Below, one piece after another: positions 17,024 to 24,466 of a stretch of 64,000 nucleotides of DNA. The translations under genes were made by a program, and so were the position numbers. The notes under the pieces were generated by a model that was given only the letters and a program-made list of their open reading frames with translations, searched no databases and was not told the DNA's origin. Within the stretch, counting starts at the first letter, position 1. The number at the start of each line of letters is the position of its first letter. The DNA is taken from contig SVGM01000002.1 in assembly GCA_015056365.1 (NCBI GenBank), forward strand, positions 124,001 to 188,000. Direction: 5' to 3'. The DNA is from Clostridiales bacterium (GTDB lineage Bacteria; Bacillota; Clostridia; Christensenellales; Aristaeellaceae).

Positions 17024-18265
17024 TCATTGCTGTACTGCCTGTGCTGCCTCCGCCGGAACGTGGGTTTTCACCGCCACATTGAGCACCGAAAACACCGTCA
17101 GCAGCACGATGGTCACCATAATTGCGCTCATACCACCTGTGAAGCCGAACTTTTCCGCCATCACGCCCACCACGGTAGGCATGGCGATGGCGCCGGAGGA
17201 ACCAATGGCCAGCAGCGCGCCGGTGGCCAGCGGATAGGTGTTGGTGAAGAGGGCGGCGTCGGAATAGATCATGGGACAGATGCCCGCCATGCACAGGCCA
17301 AGCCCGGCCACCGCCAGCGTGACCGCCGTGATGCTTCCGCCAAGGAGCATCAGCGTAAAGAAAATCGCCGCGCCAAAGCTGGATACCAGCATCAGCAGCT
17401 TCTGGGAGACCTTCACCGACAGCGCCGCGCACAGAAGGCGGCCTGCCAGCATCACGGTCCACAGCAGCGTCGCCATGGACTGGCTGTAGGCTGCCACGGC
17501 CTGGGAGAGCGCTTTCCCTTGTACGCCAAAGCTGTTCAGCAGGGATTCCTTGTTCTGGATATAGGTCACCAGCCAGCCGTTGAGGGCATACTCGGAACAA
17601 AGATAACAAAACATCATCATCGCAAGGATGAGAAAGGACGGGTTCCTGAGGAAGCTCAACGAGCGGTTGGACTTGTCGCCCGGATCGGGACGGTCCTTGT
17701 CCAGCTTCATCCGGCGCAGGTTGTTCAGGCTAATGAGCCCGCACACGATGACGAAGCACACGCCTGCCTGCCAGCCGATCCAGGTACGGAGCAGCAAAAA
17801 TGCCATAGGGGTAATGATGGCGCCAATGGCAAAGGATGCATGGAGCATGTTGGACGCTGCCGGGTTCCCGCCGGAGAGCACATTGACCATTCGATTGGTG
17901 AAGTTGGTGACGCTGCCCCGGCTGAGACCGGTCAGCAGAAACGCCATCAGCAGCCAAACCGGATTGCCCCAGAGAGTCATCATGATAAAGCCGATGAACG
18001 CCAGCACCGACAGCATCATGATGGATCGCTTTTCCCCCAGATACAGCGGAATAACGCCGCTGAGGAAACCTGCGATCAGATTACCGGCGGAATGCGCCGA
18101 CAAAAACAGACCGCTCACCGAATCATTCAGACCGTAGACCGCCTTCAGGTCAGGCAGCACCGAGCCCAGGGTCATGGAAAGCGACCCGTTGCAGAAAAAA
18201 GCAAAAAAACAGGTGAATAGAACGGTACGACGCTTTTGATCCATTTGGCGGATAAATGAGAACAT
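17024..18265 (-). CDS. Major facilitator superfamily transporter
   Basis: 413 residues with 12 predicted membrane helices and a central cytosolic loop (about 186-210, MKLDKDRPDPGDKSNRS). It is a secondary carrier in the cell membrane; the substrate cannot be told from sequence. It lies between mnmG and sleB on the same strand with gaps of 63 and 95 bases, and nothing in the neighbours points to a substrate. ATG 18265 follows AAAGGAG. Confidence 0.85.
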   Translation of the reverse strand: MFSFIRQMDQKRRTVLFTCFFAFFCNGSLSMTLGSVLPDLKAVYGLNDSVSGLFLSAHSAGNLIAGFLSGVIPLYLGEKRSIMMLSVLAFIGFIMMTLWGNPVWLLMAFLLTGLSRGSVTNFTNRMVNVLSGGNPAASNMLHASFAIGAIITPMAFLLLRTWIGWQAGVCFVIVCGLISLNNLRRMKLDKDRPDPGDKSNRSLSFLRNPSFLILAMMMFCYLCSEYALNGWLVTYIQNKESLLNSFGVQGKALSQAVAAYSQSMATLLWTVMLAGRLLCAALSVKVSQKLLMLVSSFGAAIFFTLMLLGGSITAVTLAVAGLGLCMAGICPMIYSDAALFTNTYPLATGALLAIGSSGAIAMPTVVGVMAEKFGFTGGMSAIMVTIVLLTVFSVLNVAVKTHVPAEAAQAVQQ

Positions 18266-18328
18266 GATGATCGTACTCCTTTGGTAAACGGATACGTAGC
18301 TTGCTGTGTCCGTAGGACGCGCGAGGAA

Positions 18329-20218
18329 TCACTCCCGGCTTCCCTTCTGCCGCTTGAGCCACACCATCAGAACAGCGATCTCCGCAGGGTTCACACCGGG
18401 GATGCGGCCTGCCTGACTGAGGCTGCGGGGCTTGTGCTGCTTGAGCTTCTGGCGGGCTTCGATGCGCAGGCTCTCGATGGAATCATAGTCGATGTCCTCG
18501 GGCAGAAGCCAGTCCTCCATCGCACGCGCTCGCTGCACCTGCGCCTGCTGCTTTTTCAAATAGCCTTCGTACTTGACATGGAGCTCGGCCTGTACGCAGG
18601 CGTCGGACTGATAGCCTGAAAGGTCAGGGCAGAGATCCGTCAGGTTGTCAAAGGTCACGTCAGGACGGCGCAGCAGTTCCTCCGCCGTGAGGGTGGCGGT
18701 GGTTTCCGGCTGGTTGTTGGCATTCAGCCATGCGCTGCGCTCCGGGGAAGCAGGAACCTTGCAGGTATGGATCTTTGCCAGCAGCGCATCGGTCTGGGCA
18801 CGCTTGTTCTCCATGATGGCCATGCGCCGGTCGTCCGCAAGGCCGCGGGCGTGACTGAGAGCCGTCAGGCGCAGATCCGCGTTGTCCTGCCGGAGCAAAA
18901 GCCTGTATTCCGAGCGGCTGGTCATCATGCGGTAGGGCTCGTCGGTACCCTTGGTGCACAGGTCGTCCACCATCACGCCGATGTAGCCCATATCCCGGGT
19001 GATAATGAGCGGTTCCTTCTCCTGCAGCCAGCAGGCAGCATTGATACCGGCGAGAATACCCTGCGCGGCAGCCTCCTCATAGCCGGAGGTGCCGTTGACC
19101 TGCCCGGCAAAATACAGGCCGGGGATGCGCTTGGAGCCAAGGGTCAGGTTCAGCTCAGTAGCGTCGATGCAGTCATACTCGATGGCGTAGGCCAGTCGGG
19201 TCAGGATGGCACGCTCCAGACCGGGCACAGTGCGGTACATGGCCCACTGTACGTGTTCCGGCAGGCTGGAGGACATGCCCTGCACATACCATTCCGGGCT
19301 GTCCAGCCCTTCCGGCTCAAGGAACAGCTGATGGCGGTCCTTGTCGGCAAAGCGGCGCACCTTATCCTCGATGCTGGGGCAGTAGCGGGCGCCGGTTCCC
19401 TTGATGTCACCCCGGAACATGGGGCTCAGATGCATATTCTCCTGGATGATGCGGTGGGTTTCCGGATTGGTGTAGGTCAGGTAGCACATGCAGCGGTTTT
19501 CCAGCGGATAGCGCACGCCGATATCCGGCTGCTGCGCCACGGTCAGGAAGGAAAACGGCACAATGGGATCGTCTCCGGGCTGGGGCTCCATCTTGTCAAA
19601 ATCGATGCTGCGCACATCCACACGAGCGGGGGTGCCTGTTTTAAAGCGGCGCAGCTGAAAGCCCAACTCCTCCAGCGACCCGGAGAGACCCTCAGCACGG
19701 CAAAGGCCCTGGGGGCCGGTATTGCGGCTGTAATCGCCAATGATGATGCGGCTCTTCAAATACACGCCGCCGCAGATGATCACCGCACGGCAGGCGAGGG
19801 TCTCGCCGGTCATCAGGCGAACGCCGCTGATGTGGCCGCCCTCGGTGAGCAGTTCGGTCACCTCGCCCTGACGAACGGTCAGGTTGGGGGTCTCAAAGAG
19901 CGTTTTGAGCATATCCTCGTGGTAGCGGCGCTTGTCCGCCTGCGCACGCAGGCTGTGGACGGCAGGCCCTTTGCCGCGATTGAGCATGCGGCTTTGCAGG
20001 AAGGTACGGTCGATGGCGACGCCCATCTGGCCACCCAGGGCGTCTACCTCGCGCACCAGATGCCCCTTGCCCGTGCCGCCGATGGCCGGGTTGCAGGGCA
20101 TCAGCGCTACGGAGCCGATATCAAGGGTCATCAGCAGGGTGGAAATGCCCATCCGGGCAGCCGCCAGCGCTGCTTCGCAGCCAGCGTGGCCCGCGCCGAT
20201 GACGATCAGATCCTGCAT
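18329..20218 (-). CDS. mnmG: tRNA uridine-5-carboxymethylaminomethyl modification enzyme MnmG
   Basis: 629 residues. FAD enzyme that with MnmE builds the cmnm5 group on U34 of tRNAs. Seen: N-terminal dinucleotide fold [40 protein letters not shown], the [11 protein letters not shown] strand, [11 protein letters not shown], and the C-terminal helical domain ([38 protein letters not shown]). mnmE, often its neighbour, is not in this window. GAGGTGA precedes the ATG. Confidence 0.97.
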   Translation of the reverse strand: MQDLIVIGAGHAGCEAALAAARMGISTLLMTLDIGSVALMPCNPAIGGTGKGHLVREVDALGGQMGVAIDRTFLQSRMLNRGKGPAVHSLRAQADKRRYHEDMLKTLFETPNLTVRQGEVTELLTEGGHISGVRLMTGETLACRAVIICGGVYLKSRIIIGDYSRNTGPQGLCRAEGLSGSLEELGFQLRRFKTGTPARVDVRSIDFDKMEPQPGDDPIVPFSFLTVAQQPDIGVRYPLENRCMCYLTYTNPETHRIIQENMHLSPMFRGDIKGTGARYCPSIEDKVRRFADKDRHQLFLEPEGLDSPEWYVQGMSSSLPEHVQWAMYRTVPGLERAILTRLAYAIEYDCIDATELNLTLGSKRIPGLYFAGQVNGTSGYEEAAAQGILAGINAACWLQEKEPLIITRDMGYIGVMVDDLCTKGTDEPYRMMTSRSEYRLLLRQDNADLRLTALSHARGLADDRRMAIMENKRAQTDALLAKIHTCKVPASPERSAWLNANNQPETTATLTAEELLRRPDVTFDNLTDLCPDLSGYQSDACVQAELHVKYEGYLKKQQAQVQRARAMEDWLLPEDIDYDSIESLRIEARQKLKQHKPRSLSQAGRIPGVNPAEIAVLMVWLKRQKGSRE

Positions 20219-20304
20219 ATTGGTTTCACCTCAATTGAAATCTTGCGTTTGTAATGGCAGGCCATTGCAGGCCCTTTCTCATGTTCCATGGCCAAAGAAG
20301 ACGG

Positions 20305-21162
20305 TTACGCTTCCTTCGCCTCCCGGAGGATCACCCGGCATTCAGTCGGGCGCACCGGGTTTTCGATGATGATCTCATCTACTTCGTCCACCACGATGGT
20401 ACCTGCCATGGGGTTCTTGATGGAGAGGATGCGGCCGTGCACGTCTGCGTCCACTTCGGAGCATTCAAAGGCCAGGTCGGCGTCCTCCATGGTGCAGTTG
20501 ACCAGCACCAGGTTTTTGCAGTAGCAGAAGGGCTGCGTGCCGATGATACGGCAGTTTTCCAGCCGCAGGTTTTCGCTGTACCATGCCAGATACTCGCCCT
20601 TCACCACGGAGTTGCGCACCGTGACATTGCGGCAGTGCCAGAAGGCGTCCTTGGTATCCAGGTAGGAATCCTCGATGGTCAAATTTTCGACATACTGGAA
20701 AGAATACTTGCCCTTGAACTGCCAATTGTGGATGGTCACGTTCCGGCTGCCCATGAAGACATACTCGCTCTCCAGGCTGCCGCCCTTGACGGTCACGTCG
20801 GTACAGTTCCAGCCGAATTCGGTGGACTGAATGCGGCAATTGTCCAGCTGGATCTGACGGCATTCCCGGAGCGCCTTCACGCCGCCCAGCACGCAGTCCC
20901 GGATCACGCCCCGCTCCGCATACCACAAGGCGGCACGGGCTGTATCGGTGCTCTCACAGCGGGACATGGAAAAATCGGTGGTGTGCCACAGCGGATAGCG
21001 CAAAAGAAAGCGGCAATCTTCCACATCCACCTGATGGCATTCCTTCAGCGCAGATTCACCATCGGCCTCACCTGCAAAAATACAATTTTTGACCAGTGCA
21101 TCGGTCACATGGTACAGCGCGCGTTCCTGATCCATGGTCTGATTCACAATCATTTGTTTCAT
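20305..21162 (-). CDS. DUF3737 family right-handed beta-helix protein
   Basis: 285 residues with regular short strands of the form xxVxVxxCxx, each repeat of about 18-22 residues (NCIFAGEADGESALKEC, DCRFLLRYPLWHT, NCRIIGTQPFCYCKNL). This is the layout of the DUF3737 family, whose job is unknown. There is no signal peptide, so it is probably cytosolic. The C-terminal 45 residues form a non-helix cap (KNPMAGTIVVDEVDEIIIE). Start ATG 21162 follows AGGAGA. Confidence 0.85.
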   Translation of the reverse strand: MKQMIVNQTMDQERALYHVTDALVKNCIFAGEADGESALKECHQVDVEDCRFLLRYPLWHTTDFSMSRCESTDTARAALWYAERGVIRDCVLGGVKALRECRQIQLDNCRIQSTEFGWNCTDVTVKGGSLESEYVFMGSRNVTIHNWQFKGKYSFQYVENLTIEDSYLDTKDAFWHCRNVTVRNSVVKGEYLAWYSENLRLENCRIIGTQPFCYCKNLVLVNCTMEDADLAFECSEVDADVHGRILSIKNPMAGTIVVDEVDEIIIENPVRPTECRVILREAKEA

Positions 21163-21339
21163 CGGTCACGATCTCCTAAAACTGCTTTATTTCCTTGGTA
21201 TTGCATGTTTATGACATCATTACACGCCTTCAGGCGCAACTTATATCATATGTTTTTTCTCAGCGTCTGACAAGAGTGAATTTCAATTTACGGCCCCTTT
21301 TCCAATTTTTCCATCCACCCATCATTTCTGGTAAAATCC

Positions 21340-21368
21340 TTCCCTTTTTGGATAAAACATGCTATAAT
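21340..21368 (+). promoter_or_regulatory. Extended -10 promoter
   Basis: TGC-TATAAT (TATAAT 21363-21368) with only a weak -35 (TTCCCT at 21340-21345, 17-base spacer), 38 bases before the coiled-coil gene. Confidence 0.6.
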
Positions 21369-21406
21369 CATCTCACCTTAAAATTGTATACAAGGAGGTA
21401 CCTTCC

Positions 21407-22048
21407 ATGACCCAGACCACTACCGAAACCAAGAAAAAGGGCTTTTCTCTTGCCAGCCTGATGGCGATCCTGCTGTTGGTTGCCGTTGTGCTCGCTGTTT
21501 TCGGCTTTATGGGCAAGAATGACGCGCTCAAGGCCAATACCGATCTGACCGCTCAGGTGGAAGAACTGACCACCAATCTGGACACTGCCAACGGCACCAT
21601 CGAAACCCTGACCGCCGATCTGGAAACTGCCAACGGCAGCCTGACCACCCTCACTGCTGATCTGGAGACCGCCCAGGGCACCATCGATACCCTGACTGCC
21701 AATCTGGAGACCGCTCAGGGCACCATCGATACCCTGACTGCTGATCTGGAAACCGCCAATGGCGCCGTCGACACCCTGACTGCTGATCTGGAAACCGCCA
21801 ATGGCGCCGTCGACACCCTGACCGCTGATCTGGAAACTGCTCAGGGCACCATCGATACCCTGACCGCCGATCTGGAAACTGCCAACGGCAGCCTGACCAC
21901 CCTGACCGCCGATCTGGAAACTGCCAACGGCGCCGTCGATACCCTGACCGCCGATCTGGAAACTGCCAACGAAACCATCACCCTCCTGCAGGAGGAGCTG
22001 GATGCTCTCAAGGATGCACCTGCTGCTGTGCCTGCTGCCAATCCGTAA
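21407..22048 (+). CDS. Membrane-anchored coiled-coil protein of 14-residue repeats
   Basis: 213 residues, no recognised family. A basic N-terminus (KKKG) and one membrane helix (about 14-36) are followed by nine contiguous 14-residue units (residues 67-192) of the type TLTADLETANGxxx, plus a degenerate unit before them. Hydrophobic residues fall at L2, L6, A9 and I/V13 of each unit, an exact 4-3 spacing, so each unit is two heptads of a coiled coil. The tail ends with an Ala/Pro-rich stretch. It probably projects about 19 nm from the membrane (inference). It has its own promoter and terminator. Confidence 0.8.
   Translation: MTQTTTETKKKGFSLASLMAILLLVAVVLAVFGFMGKNDALKANTDLTAQVEELTTNLDTANGTIETLTADLETANGSLTTLTADLETAQGTIDTLTANLETAQGTIDTLTADLETANGAVDTLTADLETANGAVDTLTADLETAQGTIDTLTADLETANGSLTTLTADLETANGAVDTLTADLETANETITLLQEELDALKDAPAAVPAANP
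21605..21982 (+). repeat. Nine tandem 42-bp repeats inside the coiled-coil gene
   Basis: Exact 42-base periodicity, nine units. The variable last three codons take only a few forms (SLT, TID, AVD), with neighbouring units sharing the same form, as expected from unequal recombination. The last unit diverges. Confidence 0.9.
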
Positions 22049-22061
22049 GATTTCCTTACTT

Positions 22062-22105
22062 TGCAAAAAACACGCTCCGCTGTGATGGCGGGGCGTGTTT
22101 TTGCA
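22062..22105 (+). terminator. Rho-independent terminator
   Basis: TGCAAAAAACACGC pairs with GCGTGTTTTTGCA, with CCGC/GCGG extending the stem. It closes the coiled-coil gene. Confidence 0.85.
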
Positions 22106-22136
22106 CGGGATGCATCATATTCAGGAGAAAAACAGC

Positions 22137-23042
22137 ATGGAAAAACGCACCCTTCGCCACACAGACCTATCCGTATCAAAGCTGTGCATGGGAACCGCAA
22201 ACTTCGGCGTCACCCTTGACCGGCATCAGGTCAACGCTCATCTGGACCGTTTCCTGGAACACGGCGGAAACTTTCTGGATACTGCCCATGTATACAGCGA
22301 CTGGATCCCAGGCGAAAAAAGCCGTTCCGAAAAAATGATCGGGCATTGGCTGAAACATAACAGGCGCTCGGATGTGATCCTATGTACCAAGGGCGGACAT
22401 TATGACTTTGCAGCGCCGGACGTATGCAGGGTCACCCCCGATCAGCTGACTCTGGATCTGGCCGAAAGCCTTGATTTTCTGCAAACAGACTATATTGATC
22501 TCTATATGCTGCACCGCGACAATCCCGCCATGCCGGTCAGCGAGATCATTGATTGTCTGGACGGCTTCGTACAAAGCGGCCGTGTGCGCTATCTGGCCTG
22601 TTCCAACTGGAGCGCCAGCCGTACGGCCGAGGCAAACACCTATGCGAAGCAAACCGGCAAGCACGGCTTTGTGGTCAACGAACTCATGTGGAGCATGGCC
22701 AAGATCAACCAGGACGCGCTTCCGCCCGCGTATGTAGCGATGAGTGATGAAATGATGCAGCTGGGACAGGAAACCGGTCTGAATTTCATGTGCTTCTCCG
22801 CACTGGCCAAGGGCTACTTCACCCGCCGCTATGCAGGCAAACCGCTGTCCGACGAATTGCACCGTACCTACGACAACGCCTGCAACGATCGGCAATTTCA
22901 AGCACTGTGCAAGCTAAAAAGCAGCCAACAAGTCACCCGCCGATGCCTCCGCTATTTCGACCAGCAGGAGGTCACCGCGATCCCTATCGTATCCTTCTCC
23001 AGCATGGATCAGCTAATGGAATGCATACAAGCTTTTGAATAA
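22137..23042 (+). CDS. Aldo/keto reductase
   Basis: 301 residues. NADPH-dependent carbonyl reductase of the (beta/alpha)8 fold. The catalytic tetrad is visible: Asp48 and Tyr53 (FLDTAHVYSDW), Lys85 (CTKGG) and His126 (YMLHRDNP). The substrate is unknown. ATG 22137 follows AGGAGA; an in-frame ATG upstream overlaps the preceding terminator. A GC-rich hairpin follows the stop. Confidence 0.9.
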   Translation: MEKRTLRHTDLSVSKLCMGTANFGVTLDRHQVNAHLDRFLEHGGNFLDTAHVYSDWIPGEKSRSEKMIGHWLKHNRRSDVILCTKGGHYDFAAPDVCRVTPDQLTLDLAESLDFLQTDYIDLYMLHRDNPAMPVSEIIDCLDGFVQSGRVRYLACSNWSASRTAEANTYAKQTGKHGFVVNELMWSMAKINQDALPPAYVAMSDEMMQLGQETGLNFMCFSALAKGYFTRRYAGKPLSDELHRTYDNACNDRQFQALCKLKSSQQVTRRCLRYFDQQEVTAIPIVSFSSMDQLMECIQAFE

Positions 23043-23050
23043 GCGTACAG

Positions 23051-23091
23051 CATCCCCCGGAGCCGCTTGTGGTCAGGCGCTCTGGGGGATG
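23051..23091 (+). terminator. Hairpin after the aldo/keto reductase gene
   Basis: CATCCCCCGGAG / CTCTGGGGGATG stem directly after the stop, without a good T-run. Confidence 0.5.
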
Positions 23092-23131
23092 TTGTGGCTG
23101 CGTTCTCTTTCCCTTGTTTGAATCAAAAAAA

Positions 23132-23225
23132 GAAAGCCTTGATTCTTCAAGGCTTTCTTAAGTGGTAGCGGCGATCGGATTCGAACCAATGACACTCCGG
23201 GTATGAAGCGGGCTGCGCCCGCTTC
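23132..23225 (-). repeat. tRNA-Met 3'-half copy with terminator and hairpin (att-like, distal)
   Basis: Bases 23163-23207 repeat exactly the last 45 nt of tRNA-Met (27025-27069), from the anticodon loop through CCA. To its left, 23132-23157 repeats the same terminator stem found beyond the real tRNA. To its right the 5' half of a tRNA is absent; instead a perfect hairpin GAAGCGGGC-TGC-GCCCGCTTC (23205-23225) begins within the last bases of the copy. The copied segment fits the attB site used by many tRNA-targeting integrases. Confidence 0.75.
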
Positions 23226-23294
23226 GGGAAGGCTTATTACACAACAAAAAACGTGAAATGTGGCTGTGGTTTTGGGTGGCGGAATCAAATCAGT

Positions 23295-24122
23295 TCATAA
23301 AAAGCGCTTCAGGCTTTCCAAAACGCTCAGCATGTGATACTTGATCAGAAAAGCAGCGTTGTAATACTGGGGATACCGTTCTTTGATATCTACCAATAGC
23401 GGAAGTACAAACTGTTCCGTTTCCTGAATGTACTCAACCATTCTTTCCTTTTCAAATCCGTTTGCCATGGAAGAGATGTTATTGCAGCGATCCAATACCT
23501 TTATGATTGCAGCAAGTGGATTTTCACGGATTATGCTGTAATAGCGCTGCTTTGCCGCCTCTTTTGATTCACCCATTCCAATTCTGAAGGAGAGCAACGA
23601 TACGATTTTCTGAACGGTTTTGCTTACCGGAAGCTGTTCAGGGGAGACACTGCAATCTTCTACCACATCATGAAGCAGAGCTGCAGCCAGCAGTTCATCA
23701 TCGTCCAAACCCATGGCCAAGGCGTGACAGGTGATCATCAACGGATGGATCATATAGGGTACTTCTTCTATCCCCTTTCGCTTCTGTCCCTTATGCATCT
23801 GAGAGGCAAAGGAAAGCGCCCTCGCTGTCTGCATCAGTTGCTTTGCATTAGCAGCCGCTCTCACCTGCGTATACATCCGCTCCACATCAAAGAATCTTAC
23901 AGTTCCTCCGTTGGGAAAAGAGGTTTCTTTCTCTCCCAGCAAGAATCCAACTGAGGTTTTCAGGCATTCTGCCAGCCTGATCATCTTTTCTGTATCGGGT
24001 AGATAATCATCCCGTTCCCAGCCGCTCACGGCCTGAAAAGAGACCCTCATCCGTTCTGCAAGCTGCGTTTGAGACAAATGCTGTGCTTTTCTGCTGGCCG
24101 CAATTCTTTCACCAATCGTCAC
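23295..24122 (-). CDS. XRE-family HTH fused to RelA/SpoT-type HD hydrolase domain
   Basis: 275 residues from a GTG start that has GGAGG upstream; longer in-frame starts run into the promoter. Residues 3-58 form an XRE helix-turn-helix (LSQTQLAERMRVSFQAVSGWERD). Residues ~90-240 carry the (p)ppGpp hydrolase HD motifs: His110 (FASQMHKGQKRKG), His126 (YMIHP), His151-Asp152 (LLHDVVED) and K208-x-x-D211-R-x-x-N215. All look intact, so an alarmone hydrolase under or with DNA binding is predicted. No synthetase domain is present. It is visibly richer in A+T than its neighbours and lies between two tRNA-Met 3'-half copies, so it was probably acquired. Confidence 0.82.
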   Translation of the reverse strand: MTIGERIAASRKAQHLSQTQLAERMRVSFQAVSGWERDDYLPDTEKMIRLAECLKTSVGFLLGEKETSFPNGGTVRFFDVERMYTQVRAAANAKQLMQTARALSFASQMHKGQKRKGIEEVPYMIHPLMITCHALAMGLDDDELLAAALLHDVVEDCSVSPEQLPVSKTVQKIVSLLSFRIGMGESKEAAKQRYYSIIRENPLAAIIKVLDRCNNISSMANGFEKERMVEYIQETEQFVLPLLVDIKERYPQYYNAAFLIKYHMLSVLESLKRFL

Positions 24123-24158
24123 GACCTCACCCTCCGTTTCATTCTTATATGCATGTTG

Positions 24159-24187
24159 ATTATATAGCCAAAGCACTGTTTGTGCAA
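24159..24187 (-). promoter_or_regulatory. Promoter for the XRE-HD gene
   Basis: On the minus strand, TTGCAC (24182-24187), 17 bases, TATAAT (24159-24164), 37 bases before the GTG start. Confidence 0.75.
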
Positions 24188-24211
24188 ACAAGTGGCACAG
24201 GAATCTAGGAT

Positions 24212-24241
24212 GACTTTTTTCAAGTATTGCTTGAAAAAGTC
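24212..24241. promoter_or_regulatory. Large palindrome upstream of the XRE-HD gene
   Basis: GACTTTTTTCAAG-TATTG-CTTGAAAAAGTC inverted repeat about 25 bases upstream of the -35 box. It could be an operator for the encoded HTH or the end of a mobile unit. Confidence 0.4.
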
Positions 24242-24270
24242 AAATGATTTTGCGCGAATAACAAAAAAGA

Positions 24271-24360
24271 ACACCCTGATTTCTCAAGGTGTTTTTGATG
24301 GTAGCGGCGATCGGATTCGAACCAATGACACTCCGGGTATGAAGCGGCCTTTGGCCGCTT
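24271..24360 (-). repeat. tRNA-Met 3'-half copy with terminator and hairpin (att-like, internal)
   Basis: Bases 24299-24343 are a second exact 45-nt copy of the tRNA-Met 3' half. On its left is a terminator-like stem (ACACC...GGTGT, 24271-24292) of different sequence from the tRNA's own; on its right is the hairpin AAGCGGCC-TTT-GGCCGCTT (24342-24360). The layout matches the copy at 23.2 kb. Confidence 0.75.
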
Positions 24361-24383
24361 GGGAAAACTGCAAAAACTCATTA

Positions 24384-24414
24384 GAAAAGGCCCACCGCAG
24401 CAGTGCGGCAGGCC
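24384..24414 (-). terminator. Terminator after the membrane hydrolase gene
   Basis: On the minus strand, GGCCTGCCGCA / TGCGGTGGGCC stem followed by TTTTCT. Confidence 0.8.
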
Positions 24415-24466
24415 CTGAGTTCTCATCTGGCTGGGAAAGCTGAAGCCAAGCCATGCCGGATGATTT

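Noticed and set aside
21605..21982. Possible CRISPR array (42-bp repeats).
   Set aside because: The units are contiguous with no unique spacers, stay in frame and encode a perfect heptad pattern. The 162-bp array at 58.4 kb is coding too. No cas genes are present.
23163..24343. Extra tRNA-Met genes.
   Set aside because: Both copies lack the whole 5' half; no D-arm or acceptor 5' strand is present, so they cannot be working tRNAs.
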